DNA of 11,857 nt from Bacteroidota bacterium (GCA_005800865.1 SYEI01000007.1:1-11857), one strand, 5' to 3'. Positions 1-7,741 are shown, numbered from the stretch's first letter. Made by a program: numbers and translations. The notes: a model not told the origin generated them from the letters alone.

Positions 1-987
1 AGAAAACTCAGCTTTAAAAAGCTATACAATGCTTTTAAAGTATGGGCAAGTTACCACGTTTCAAAAAGCACAAAAAAGTCATTGTCTATTGGTTTTCCTA
101 TTAGCATGGCCATTGAACCTACAACGAGTTGTAATTTGCGTTGCCCCGAATGCCCAAGTGGATTGCGCCAATTTACAAGACCAATTGGTATGTTAGAACC
201 AGCTTTTTTTAAAAAGACAATTGATGAAGTTTATCAGGAGTTAATTTATTTAACTTTTTATTTTCAGGGAGAACCGTATTTAAATCCTAATTTTTTGGAG
301 ATGGTGAAGTATGCTTCAGATAAAGGAATTTATACATCTACCTCTACCAATGCACACTATCTCAATAAAGATCAGGCGAAAAAAACGGTTGAAAGTAAAT
401 TGGATCGTTTAATTATTTCGATTGACGGCACCACTCAAGATACCTATGAGCAATATCGAATTGGAGGCCAACTTCAAAAAGTGATTGAGGGTACCAAAAA
501 CATTATAGAAGCAAAACGAGAATTAAAATCTAATACGCCGCACATAGTCTTTCAGTTTTTGGTAGTAAAACCAAACGAACATCAGTTGGAAGATGTTAAA
601 AAATTGGCGCATGAATTAGGTGTGGATGAAGTAGTTTTTAAAACAGCACAAGTTTATGATTTTGAAAAAGGCAATCCTTTGATCCCAGATAATATTAAGT
701 ATAGTCGCTATAAGAAAAATGCAGATGGAACATACTCTATCAAAAACAAATTGCTAAATCAATGTTGGCGCATGTGGAGTAGTTGTGTAGTAACATGGGA
801 CGGAGTAGTGGTGCCTTGTTGTTTTGACAAAGACGCTAAGCATCAATTGGGAGATTTAAAAACACAATCATTTAAGGAGTTATGGAAGTCTACTAAATAT
901 CAAAACTTTCGACAATCGATTTTAAAATCCAGGCAAGAGATTGATATTTGCAAAAATTGCAGCGAGGGAACTAAAGTTTGGGCTTAG
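1..987 (+). CDS. Radical SAM/SPASM domain protein (5' end missing)
   Basis: The frame is open from base 1, and the 27 codons before the TTG at 82 look coding, so the true start lies left of the window and 82 is not chosen. The radical SAM cluster motif CNLRCPEC (C-x3-C-x2-C, first Cys codon at 130-132) should bind the [4Fe-4S] cluster that cleaves S-adenosylmethionine. It is followed by typical barrel segments, FQGEPYLNP and LIISIDGTTQDTYEQYR. The C-terminal part is a SPASM-type auxiliary cluster region: CWRMWSSC (763-786), TWDGVVVPCCFD (adjacent Cys at 817-822) and a closing CKNC (949-960). Such proteins are cytosolic and modify peptides or small molecules, but nothing here identifies the substrate. 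A 177-bp gap separates it from the next gene. Confident of the family; specific function unknown. Confidence 0.9.
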   Translation, partial: RKLSFKKLYNAFKVWASYHVSKSTKKSLSIGFPISMAIEPTTSCNLRCPECPSGLRQFTRPIGMLEPAFFKKTIDEVYQELIYLTFYFQGEPYLNPNFLEMVKYASDKGIYTSTSTNAHYLNKDQAKKTVESKLDRLIISIDGTTQDTYEQYRIGGQLQKVIEGTKNIIEAKRELKSNTPHIVFQFLVVKPNEHQLEDVKKLAHELGVDEVVFKTAQVYDFEKGNPLIPDNIKYSRYKKNADGTYSIKNKLLNQCWRMWSSCVVTWDGVVVPCCFDKDAKHQLGDLKTQSFKELWKSTKYQNFRQSILKSRQEIDICKNCSEGTKVWA

Positions 988-1073
988 TTTCTTGATTTTT
1001 TAAGAAAAGCAGGTTATCTAATTTTTTTAGTTTTTAGTTTTTTAGACAGTATGATTCTATTAATCAGATATTA

Positions 1074-1104
1074 TTGTAATCCTACGAGCTTTTTTATATA
1101 TTTA
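1074..1104 (+). promoter_or_regulatory. Candidate Bacteroidota-type promoter for the T9SS type B protein
   Basis: A TTG at 1074-1076 lies 20 bases before TATATTTA (1097-1104). This resembles the Bacteroidota sigma factor pattern TTG-N19..21-TAnnTTTG, with the last base A instead of G. Transcription would begin near 1110, just before the hairpin at 1114-1140, giving a leader of about 55 bases. The rest of the 988-1164 gap is AT-rich with T-runs. Pattern match only. Confidence 0.4.
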
Positions 1105-1113
1105 TCATTCTAA

Positions 1114-1140
1114 TCATCTTAAATTTTTGATTTAAGATGA
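1114..1140 (+). repeat. Perfect 11-bp inverted repeat in the 5' leader
   Basis: TCATCTTAAAT (1114-1124) and ATTTAAGATGA (1130-1140) are exact reverse complements separated by the 5-base loop TTTTG. The structure ends 24 bases before the start codon at 1165. If the candidate promoter at 1074-1104 is right, this hairpin lies at the very 5' end of the mRNA, where it could stabilise the transcript. It could instead be a DNA operator. Confidence 0.6.
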
Positions 1141-1164
1141 AAATTAAAACTAAATAGAAATAGG

Positions 1165-4053
1165 ATGAAGATGAACTCTACAAAATTATTAGTTGCTTTG
1201 TTTATAAGCAGTGTATTTACTTTAAAATCTCAACAAAATTTAAAACACGGTAATCATACACACAATGAATTAATCGAACAGAAATTAAATTCAATACAAC
1301 ACGTTTTTGACGATGATTCATTGAAAGGATTTCATGAAGAGGCAGCATGGGAGCAAGCTAAAATGACTGGAGCACCTGATTGGGAGCAAAAAATACAAGT
1401 TTCTGTTGCTAAAAGAAGATACATTAACACAAAATACGATATTCTTAGTTTTGGAAAATCAGGAGGAGGAAGTCCTACGGTTCAATCGCCTTGTACTAAT
1501 GTTGACTTTGAAACTGGAACTGCTACTGGTTGGACTTTTAATGAGGGATTAAATTCAAACTCAACAACTCAGGCTGGTTGTTGCGCTTCGGCTTCCACAC
1601 GTTATTCAATAGTTACACCTGGAGCAGATCCTACAATACCTGCTCTTCAAAGAGTTGCTCCAGGAGGAGGGAATTTTTCATTACAATTAGGTGATGGTTC
1701 AACAACTGGCGGATATGCTGTAAGAGCTAAACAGACTTTTTCTGTAACCGCAGCCAATTCAGTTTTCATATATAAGTTTGCTGTCGTTTTAGAGGACCCT
1801 GTTTCAAATCCTCACCTATGTAGTGAGCAAGCATATTTCAATATTAGTTTTTTAGATGGTAGTAATAATCCTATCCCGTGTGGTGATTATAATATTGTAA
1901 ATGCAAGTTCTGGTTGTTCGGCTGGAGGAGACCCTTCTTTTGTAGCTACTACTTCTGGTGGATTATCTTATCAATGGAAAAACTGGACTACTAGAGCTTT
2001 TGATTTAACATCTTATATCGGCCAGAATGTTACTATAGAATTTATTTCTAGTGACTGTTCTCTTTCTGGTCATGCTGGCTGGGCTTATGTTGATGCAGAT
2101 TGTAAACCATTTACCTTAAACTTAAACGGAACAGATATTCCAGTTGGACAAACAAATAACTCTTTCTGCGGCGCATCTACAACTAATACTCTTTGTGCCC
2201 CTGCTGGATTTTCATATAGTTGGACTGGTCCTGGTGTTACTGGACAAACAGGCCAGTGCATAAATACAAACTCTAATGGAACTTATTCTGTTACCTTAGG
2301 TATAGCTGGTACAACGTGTTCATTCAGTCCTGTATTGTATTCTACATTTAATTCTGTTCCAAACCCAACTGTAACAGCATCATTAACTCAGCCAATTTGT
2401 GCATTACCAGCTGGAACAGCTTCTATTACTGTTAATGGCGGAACCGGCCCATATACTTATTCGTGGACACCGGCTGCACCATCTGCATCTGTTAATTCAA
2501 ATTTACCTCCAGGAACTTCATATACTGTTTCTGCAGAAGACGACAATGGATGTATAGGAACAACAACTTTTTCGGTAGATCCATATCCACCTGCTCCAGC
2601 TTATACATTAAATGTGAGTCCTAGTTATAGTTTAAGTTGTTCTTCTCCAAGTACAACAATTACATTCACAAATACAAATACTAACACTAATGTATCTTGG
2701 GGAGGTCCATTAGGAGTTATTACTAACTCTAACATTGTGGTTACTGCGCCAGGTACTTATACTTATTCCGCTATCAATACGGTTAGTACATGTTCATTAA
2801 CAGGTACTATAATAATTACAAGCGATGTGAATTTGCCATCAGCAACTTATTCTACCTCTTGTAACACAAACACGTTTGCTTTAACAGCAACACCAGCATC
2901 ATCATCTCTGACAGCTGTTTGGATTGAACCCACAAGTCCGCCTACAATTTTAGGTAACCCTGCTTCATCTACTGCTACAGGAGTGTTTACTTTAACAGTG
3001 ACTGATCCTAGTAATGGTTGTATTCAAACTTATACTACTTCAACTTCGTTGCCTTCTATTGGAATTGTATCCTCTCCAACTACGAATATATTAACGTGTA
3101 TTACAACAACTGTTAATGCCAATGCTTCTTCAGATGTTGGAAATGTAATCGTATGGAATAATGGAACGTCAACTGTAACTACAAATCCATTGCCAATTTC
3201 TGCAGATGGTACATATACTGCTATTGCCACTAATAGTTTAGGCTGTACTAACCAAAGTGTAGTTACTGTTACAACAAATACATTTGTAAATGTTTCATTG
3301 AATTCAGCTGGTATTATACCTTGTAATACTGGATCAGTAAATATTAATGCAACAAGTGCTGGCGCTGGCACTTATACTTATTCTTGGCAACCAAGCTCTC
3401 CTACATTTACGGGAAGTGTATTTACCGGCACAACTGCTGGTACGTATTCAGTAATTGCTACAAATGCGGTTAATGGATGTACTGCTTCAGCTACTTCAAC
3501 GTTAGTTTTTGATAACATCAATGCTTCCTTTGATGCTTCTGTTTATACTGGGTTAATGCCGCTACCGGTTACGTTTACAAACACAAGTATATTTGGAACT
3601 AACCCGGTTGGAACAACTTATTCTTGGAGTTTTGGAGATAACAATAGTTTAAATTCAAATGATACCATCGTAAATCATCTTTATAATACTCCAGGAAATT
3701 TCCCTGTTATATTAACCGCAACAAACGGATTCTGCAGAGATACTGCTATGAGATATATTAAAGTGGATATCATTTCTTTATTTGAAGTACCAAATGTATT
3801 TACTCCAAATGGTGATGGTAAAAACGATGTATTTACTTTTAATGCGATTAATATGGGAGAAATTACCATTACAATTTTCGACCGTTGGGGATTAAAAATG
3901 TTTGAAGCTACCGATACTGGCAACATTAGATGGGATGGAAAAAACAAATCAGGAAAAACGGTAACAGATGGCACTTATTTTTACATCCTTACTGCAACTG
4001 GTTTAGATGGAGTTAAATATGATAAACAAGGTACTATCAACGTATTTCAATAA
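1165..4053 (+). CDS. T9SS type B cargo: large modular surface protein with PKD and CHU_C domains
   Basis: This 962-residue protein is predicted to be exported by Sec and then carried across the outer membrane by the type IX secretion system. An N-terminal signal peptide (hydrophobic LLVALFISSVFTL, probable cleavage near KSQ-Q) is followed by a jelly-roll or MAM-like beta domain from about 110 to 313 (NVDFETGTATGWTF ... GHAGWAYVDADC). Five tandem modules of 74-80 residues follow (about 404-780). The first is SprB-repeat-like (TASITVNGGTGPYTYSW), and each carries a Cys pair 49-53 residues apart. A PKD domain (about 787-867, YSWSFGDNNS) comes next. The last 88 residues (875-962, VPNVFTPNGDGKNDVF ... 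FDRWG ... WDGKN ... GTYFYILTATG) are a gliding-motility-associated CHU_C sorting domain. A role as adhesin or cell-surface structure is inferred; no enzyme motif is visible. ATG at 1165 is chosen because it gives the full signal peptide, although ATG 1171 is also possible. Its own promoter and terminator suggest a single-gene unit. Confidence 0.9.
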   Translation: MKMNSTKLLVALFISSVFTLKSQQNLKHGNHTHNELIEQKLNSIQHVFDDDSLKGFHEEAAWEQAKMTGAPDWEQKIQVSVAKRRYINTKYDILSFGKSGGGSPTVQSPCTNVDFETGTATGWTFNEGLNSNSTTQAGCCASASTRYSIVTPGADPTIPALQRVAPGGGNFSLQLGDGSTTGGYAVRAKQTFSVTAANSVFIYKFAVVLEDPVSNPHLCSEQAYFNISFLDGSNNPIPCGDYNIVNASSGCSAGGDPSFVATTSGGLSYQWKNWTTRAFDLTSYIGQNVTIEFISSDCSLSGHAGWAYVDADCKPFTLNLNGTDIPVGQTNNSFCGASTTNTLCAPAGFSYSWTGPGVTGQTGQCINTNSNGTYSVTLGIAGTTCSFSPVLYSTFNSVPNPTVTASLTQPICALPAGTASITVNGGTGPYTYSWTPAAPSASVNSNLPPGTSYTVSAEDDNGCIGTTTFSVDPYPPAPAYTLNVSPSYSLSCSSPSTTITFTNTNTNTNVSWGGPLGVITNSNIVVTAPGTYTYSAINTVSTCSLTGTIIITSDVNLPSATYSTSCNTNTFALTATPASSSLTAVWIEPTSPPTILGNPASSTATGVFTLTVTDPSNGCIQTYTTSTSLPSIGIVSSPTTNILTCITTTVNANASSDVGNVIVWNNGTSTVTTNPLPISADGTYTAIATNSLGCTNQSVVTVTTNTFVNVSLNSAGIIPCNTGSVNINATSAGAGTYTYSWQPSSPTFTGSVFTGTTAGTYSVIATNAVNGCTASATSTLVFDNINASFDASVYTGLMPLPVTFTNTSIFGTNPVGTTYSWSFGDNNSLNSNDTIVNHLYNTPGNFPVILTATNGFCRDTAMRYIKVDIISLFEVPNVFTPNGDGKNDVFTFNAINMGEITITIFDRWGLKMFEATDTGNIRWDGKNKSGKTVTDGTYFYILTATGLDGVKYDKQGTINVFQ

Positions 4054-4066
4054 AATAATTAAAGCT

Positions 4067-4100
4067 AAAAGCCACCCGCCAGCTGGCGGGTGGCTTTTTT
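4067..4100. terminator. Bidirectional intrinsic terminator (perfect GC-rich palindrome)
   Basis: Bases 4067-4082 and 4083-4098 are exact reverse complements centred on AG|CT, with a GC-rich core (GCCACCCGCCAG / CTGGCGGGTGGC) flanked by A and T runs. The transcript would form a very stable hairpin followed by a U-tract in the rightward direction, and a shorter U-rich stretch leftward. It lies 14 bases past the stop of the type B protein and 17 bases past the stop of the convergent folC, so it can end both transcripts. Confidence 0.9.
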
Positions 4101-4114
4101 ATTGATTTTATTTT

Positions 4115-5401
4115 TTAAAGAATGTCTGCTACGGTAAATGTGCTTCCTCCAACAAATACTAAATCAGCTGCCTTAGCATGTTTTTTAGCTGCAATCAAGC
4201 CCTCTTCTACTGTTTTAAAAGTTTTGCCAGATAAACCTTCTTTTTTTGCTTGTATACTTAGTTCTTTCTCATCTAGCGCTCTTGGAATGGATGCTTTGCA
4301 AAAATAGTAGGTAGCATCTGTTGGAAGCATTTTTAAAATGCTAGTAATATCTTTATCATTTACAACACCCAATACAAAGTGAAGTTTTTTAAAATCGTAA
4401 CGTTTTAAATTTTCTAACACTTCTTTGATGCCGTCTTGATTGTGCCCAGTATCAGCAATGACTAAAGGTTTGTTTTGTAAAATTTGCCATCTTCCTTGCA
4501 AGCCAGTTAGTTTTTGAACCTGAGACAAAGCTTTATGAATCACTTCCTCTTCAATTAAAAAGCCTTCTTCTTTTAATATTTCAATAGTGTTTAAAACACC
4601 CATCACATTTTTTATTTGATAGCTCCCCTGTAAATCGAGATTGTAAGTTTGCTTGGTGTTTGTTTTTTTATGAAGTAATTCAAGTGATAGAAAATGATTT
4701 TGGTGAGAAGCTGAAATTACTTTATAGTTTTTGTCAGCAAACTCAATTGGAGCCTTTAGTTCTTTTGCTTTGTTATTAAATACAGATATGACTTCTAACT
4801 GTGTTTGACTAATCGTAACTGGAACTCTTGATTTTATAATGCCAGCTTTTTCTTGAGCGATTAATGGCAATGTATTCCCTAATAAATTCATGTGATCAAA
4901 ACCAATGTTGGTAATTAAACATGCTACTGGATTGATTACATTAGTTGAATCTAATCGCCCGCCAAGACCCACTTCAATAATGGCAACATCAACCTCTTGT
5001 TTAGCAAAGTAATCAAAAGCTAATCCAACGGTCCACTCAAAAAAGGAAGGCTCAATACTTTCAAAAATGGTTTTGTGTTCTTCTACAAATTTTACGACTT
5101 CGGTTTTAGGAATTTCCTTTCCATTAATTTTAATACGTTCTCTAAAATCCACTAAATGTGGCGATGTGTATAAACCTGTTTTGTAACCAGCTTGTTGCAA
5201 AACAGCGGCTAACATATGTGACGAAGAACCTTTACCATTAGTGCCGGCCACGTGCACACATTTTATTTTTTTTTCGGGATTGCCTAAAGCTTTGCAAATA
5301 GCAATGGTATTATTTAAATCAGCTTTATAAGCTGCTGCACCAACACGTTGGTACATGGGCAGTTTTGTAAATAAGTAATCGAGTGTTTGTTGGTAGGTCA
5401 T
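4115..5401 (-). CDS. folC: Bifunctional folylpolyglutamate synthase / dihydrofolate synthase
   Basis: This 428-residue cytosolic Mur-ligase-family enzyme is expected to add L-glutamate to dihydropteroate, making dihydrofolate, and to extend the polyglutamate tail of folates using ATP. The P-loop GTNGKGS is at 53-59, followed by the family sequence TSPHLVDFRERI (79-90). EVGLGGRLDSTN (143-154) and ITNIGFDHMNLLG (163-175) follow, and K185 in AQEKAGIIK fits the position of the carbamylated lysine. The C-terminal ligase domain has GRW (303-305) and DTGHNQDG (317-324), where other members often have DGAHNP. Length is normal. It lies 50 bp downstream of the TonB-like gene on the same strand and probably ends that transcript; it shares no obvious function with it. 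Whether both activities are present cannot be told from sequence alone. Confidence 0.96.
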   Translation of the reverse strand: MTYQQTLDYLFTKLPMYQRVGAAAYKADLNNTIAICKALGNPEKKIKCVHVAGTNGKGSSSHMLAAVLQQAGYKTGLYTSPHLVDFRERIKINGKEIPKTEVVKFVEEHKTIFESIEPSFFEWTVGLAFDYFAKQEVDVAIIEVGLGGRLDSTNVINPVACLITNIGFDHMNLLGNTLPLIAQEKAGIIKSRVPVTISQTQLEVISVFNNKAKELKAPIEFADKNYKVISASHQNHFLSLELLHKKTNTKQTYNLDLQGSYQIKNVMGVLNTIEILKEEGFLIEEEVIHKALSQVQKLTGLQGRWQILQNKPLVIADTGHNQDGIKEVLENLKRYDFKKLHFVLGVVNDKDITSILKMLPTDATYYFCKASIPRALDEKELSIQAKKEGLSGKTFKTVEEGLIAAKKHAKAADLVFVGGSTFTVADIL

Positions 5402-5414
5402 ACATCTTTTGGTA

Positions 5415-5433
5415 TTAAGAATTTATGACTTAA
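5415..5433 (-). repeat. Leader element before folC, similar to the one before exbD
   Basis: The 19 bases TTAAGAATTTATGACTTAA (+ strand) differ from bases 6722-6739 (TTAAGATTTATGATTTAA) by one inserted base and one substitution. Each copy is partly palindromic and lies just upstream of a start codon on the minus strand. Function unknown; given the base composition, chance similarity is possible. Confidence 0.35.
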
Positions 5434-5451
5434 AGAAAAACGCATAGAATT

Positions 5452-6303
5452 TTAAAAACTAAATATAATAGTGATGGTTCCTTTTTGTTCTTGCGTTCCG
5501 CTAACGTTAAATGTAGTTGCTAAAGCGGCTTGCCTTGCTTTGGCTTTTAACATAGCGCTGCTAGTCGTTGTTCCACGTCCGTTAGGATCAGCTTTAATTA
5601 CTTTACCATTACTGTCTACAGTTATTTCTACTACTACTTTGCCTTCTTCTTTTGTGTCTTTTGATAAAACAGGAGGTTTCATTATTGTTCTTCCACCTAA
5701 ATCAAATTTGTACGGGCCATTTCCAAGACCACTTCCTGGTCCTTTTCCAGGACCATCGCCACCGCCTTCGCCACCACCAGTTCCTCCATTGCCATGAGTA
5801 TTTGGATTGCCATCAGGTCGTCCGTCGTTACCGGCATGTCCGCTATTGCCATCGCCGCCACCTCCGTTATTGCCTTTATTTTTTTCGAATTTTTCTTTTA
5901 GTAGTTCAGCAGCTGTTTTAACTTTTGGTTGAACAGGAATAACAACCGTTTGATTATTGGTGTTAGTTTTAGTTTCTGTTTTGGTGACGTTAATATCAAC
6001 TCCATTTTCAGAGGTTACAATTTCTTCAGCACTATTAGTTGGTGGAGTAGGAGTAACTTCTGTACTTTCTACAACCTTAACAGCATCTCCAATCCCATTA
6101 TTTTCTACATTACCGGTGCCTTCATTAAAATTACCGATATTGAATTCAATACCACCACCACCACCTGGCGCTTCGGGGAAAGGAGGATTGGGTGTTACTA
6201 TGATATAAAAAATAAGAAATAATAATAATAGAGCAAATATCAATAAGGAAATTCCTATTGATATCAGTCTATTTTTATTTTCTTCGGCTTGTGATAAAAC
6301 CAT
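5452..6303 (-). CDS. TonB-like energy transducer protein
   Basis: This 283-residue protein is predicted to be anchored in the inner membrane and to span the periplasm, passing energy from ExbB-ExbD to outer-membrane TonB-dependent transporters. A short cytoplasmic N-terminus precedes one membrane segment (about 13-36, ISIGISLLIFALLLLFLIFY). An Asn/Thr/Glu-rich linker follows, then a Gly/Asn-rich stretch (about 144-197) in place of the proline-rich spacer of classical TonB. The last ~85 residues fit a TonB C-terminal-like fold: GKVVVEITVDSNGKVIKA (221-238), a helix rich in Ala/Lys and a final strand GTITIIFSF. No clear YP motif is seen. It starts 2 bp after the exbD stop, so coupled translation is likely. 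A TolA-like role is an alternative that I cannot exclude. Confidence 0.85.
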   Translation of the reverse strand: MVLSQAEENKNRLISIGISLLIFALLLLFLIFYIIVTPNPPFPEAPGGGGGIEFNIGNFNEGTGNVENNGIGDAVKVVESTEVTPTPPTNSAEEIVTSENGVDINVTKTETKTNTNNQTVVIPVQPKVKTAAELLKEKFEKNKGNNGGGGDGNSGHAGNDGRPDGNPNTHGNGGTGGGEGGGDGPGKGPGSGLGNGPYKFDLGGRTIMKPPVLSKDTKEEGKVVVEITVDSNGKVIKADPNGRGTTTSSAMLKAKARQAALATTFNVSGTQEQKGTITIIFSF

Positions 6304-6305
6304 GA

Positions 6306-6716
6306 TTATTTTCCGTTAGAAGGTTTAGTTGCCCAAACCATTTTGCATTTTAATTTATCAATAATAATCATCACGTCTACGGCATCCTGTATGCTCAAAT
6401 CTTTATCCATTTGTAATACCACGGTTGGTTCAGGATTTCCAGCAATTTTTGCAGCTAAAACAGATTCTAAAACCGAAAAATCTACAGGGTCACTTTCTAC
6501 AAAATAGTGTCGATCGCTTGAAACGTTTAAGTGAATTGGTTTTTTCTTATTCTCTACAGGAGTATTAGATTTTGCGCTTGGTAAGTTTACTTTAATAGCA
6601 TTAGGACTTACCATGGTTGATAAGATAAGGAAAAACAGCAGCAAGAAGAACATGATGTCGTTTAATGACTCTGTGCTTACTTCTGCGTCTCTATGTGCTT
6701 TTTTACGTAATCCCAT
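6306..6716 (-). CDS. exbD: ExbD/TolR family proton-channel protein
   Basis: This 136-residue protein is predicted to be an inner-membrane subunit of the ExbB-ExbD proton channel, which powers TonB-type transducers. A basic N-terminus leads to the conserved segment STESLNDIMFFLLLFFLILSTMV. D20 at the start of the membrane helix matches the essential proton-carrying Asp of the family. A periplasmic domain (about 40-136) contains the typical PTVVLQMDKDLSIQDAVDVM region. It sits between the ExbB-like gene (65-bp gap) and the TonB-like gene (2-bp gap), which favours ExbD over TolR. Only one exbD-type gene is present here; some Bacteroidota loci carry two. Confidence 0.93.
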   Translation of the reverse strand: MGLRKKAHRDAEVSTESLNDIMFFLLLFFLILSTMVSPNAIKVNLPSAKSNTPVENKKKPIHLNVSSDRHYFVESDPVDFSVLESVLAAKIAGNPEPTVVLQMDKDLSIQDAVDVMIIIDKLKCKMVWATKPSNGK

Positions 6717-6721
6717 TTTAT

Positions 6722-6739
6722 TTAAGATTTATGATTTAA
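6722..6739 (-). repeat. Leader element before exbD, similar to the one before folC
   Basis: Bases TTAAGATTTATGATTTAA (+ strand) lie 5 bases upstream of the exbD start codon on the minus strand and resemble the 5415-5433 element before folC. GATTTAAG also occurs in the hairpin at 1114-1140. It may be a shared leader or a remnant of a dispersed spacer repeat. Confidence 0.35.
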
Positions 6740-6780
6740 GAAGTTAGATTTATTTCTAAAATCTGATTTCTAACTCCTTA
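6737..6780 (-). repeat. Inverted repeat in the exbB-exbD gap
   Basis: TAAGAAGTTAGA (6737-6748) pairs with TCTAACTCCTTA (6769-6780) over 12 positions with one mismatch, enclosing a 20-base loop. It directly follows the exbB stop on the minus strand. It could protect the exbB mRNA end or set the exbB:exbD ratio. No clear U-tract follows, so it is not called a terminator. Confidence 0.5.
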
Positions 6781-6781
6781 C

Positions 6782-7516
6782 TTATTTAGAAGGCTCGTTT
6801 AACATGTCTAAAAACGCGATTTGTGTTTCTTCCATGCGGTGAGCTAGTTTATCAATACGTGCATTTAACCAATGGTAAAATACGAAAGCTAAAACCCCTA
6901 CAACTAAACCTCCACAAGAGGTAATCATCTTTTGGTATAAACCCGAAGAGATAACTTCAATTTCTACTGTTTTAGCAACAGATATATCATAGAAAATTTT
7001 AATAACCCCGATAATAGTTCCAATGAAACCAAACATAGGAGCAATACGACCCGTAATATTTAAAATACTCATATTTTTTTCTAAGCGATTTAATTCAGAA
7101 GAACCCGCTTTATCCATGGCTTCTCTAATCTCTTGCATGCTTTGTCCAATACGAGAAATACCTTGTTCTAACATAATAGCCTCAGGTGTATTGACGCTTT
7201 TACACATATTACGAGCATTCGCTAAGTTACCACTGTTAATCATATCTTTCACGCTTGCTAATAAGGTGGCATTTTTCTTCGATGCTTTTGAAATTGTTAA
7301 AAAACGCTCTACCATGACATAAAGAGACATTAGTAATAAAATGGCTAGGGGAATCATAATAACACCACCTTTGGCTACCATTTCAAATAATGATATTTCG
7401 TTTGGAGGAAGTTCTGTAGCGGTTTGTATGCCTGTTACAGCGGGTTGAATTGCCGCAGCTGTATCTGCAATTGCTCCTGCAACTGTAGGTGTTATTTGAA
7501 GAATGAATGACATCAT
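6782..7516 (-). CDS. exbB: ExbB/TolQ/MotA family proton-channel protein
   Basis: This 244-residue protein is predicted to be a polytopic inner-membrane protein and the scaffold of the ExbB-ExbD proton channel. An N-terminal ~45-residue stretch rich in Ala/Thr/Pro precedes the first membrane segment (about 49-68, KGGVIMIPLAILLLMSLYVM). A cytoplasmic domain follows, ending in NRLEKNMSILNITGRIAPMF. Membrane segment 2 (about 156-178, APMFGFIGTIIGVIKIF) and segment 3 (about 198-216, ITSCGGLVVGVLAFVFYHW) carry the Gly-rich, Thr/Ser-containing pattern typical of ExbB/TolQ pore helices. It is first in the run exbB-exbD-TonB-like-folC, so its promoter should lie in 7517-7800; I found no convincing one on this strand. 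The protein begins with two Met codons (7514-7516, 7511-7513), and either could be the start. Confidence 0.92.
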   Translation of the reverse strand: MMSFILQITPTVAGAIADTAAAIQPAVTGIQTATELPPNEISLFEMVAKGGVIMIPLAILLLMSLYVMVERFLTISKASKKNATLLASVKDMINSGNLANARNMCKSVNTPEAIMLEQGISRIGQSMQEIREAMDKAGSSELNRLEKNMSILNITGRIAPMFGFIGTIIGVIKIFYDISVAKTVEIEVISSGLYQKMITSCGGLVVGVLAFVFYHWLNARIDKLAHRMEETQIAFLDMLNEPSK

Positions 7517-7741
7517 AGAGCTTATTTTTTAATTACACGAAGTTACTTTAGAAATAGACGAGTAAATTAAACCATAAGCGATGTTTTAAACAGATTTGTG
7601 TTAGTATAACTTTCTTTTTGAAAAAAGACACAACATTTATTGATTTATATGATGTGTTGACTAATTTTAGTTTGTGACTTCAATTATTTTTAAAAGTAAA
7701 ATAAGAGTGATAGCTAAGGTAAATTTTAGTTATTCGAGATT

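Noticed and set aside
82..84. TTG as start of the radical SAM gene
   Set aside because: The frame stays open and coding-like back to base 1, so the gene is cut by the window edge and starts further left.
988..1007. Possible terminator after the radical SAM gene (TTTCTT / AAGAAA)
   Set aside because: The stem is short and AT-only, and the T-run (1022-1028) begins 14 bases later, so the case is too weak to call.
1022..1046. Repeated TTTTTAG units in the 988-1164 gap
   Set aside because: Three short, uneven T-rich copies are expected in AT-rich spacer DNA; no sign of a real tandem repeat or CRISPR array.
3030..3974. Minus-strand open frames at 3030-3371 and 3681-3974
   Set aside because: They lie wholly within the well-supported T9SS type B gene and have no recognisable domains.
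5471..5797. Plus-strand open frame encoding a proline-rich protein
   Set aside because: The Pro run is only the complement of Gly codons in the TonB-like gene; no start context or family match.
7617..7628. T-run/A-run hairpin CTTTTTGAAAAAAG in the divergent gap
   Set aside because: Homopolymer pairing only; likely composition rather than a functional structure.
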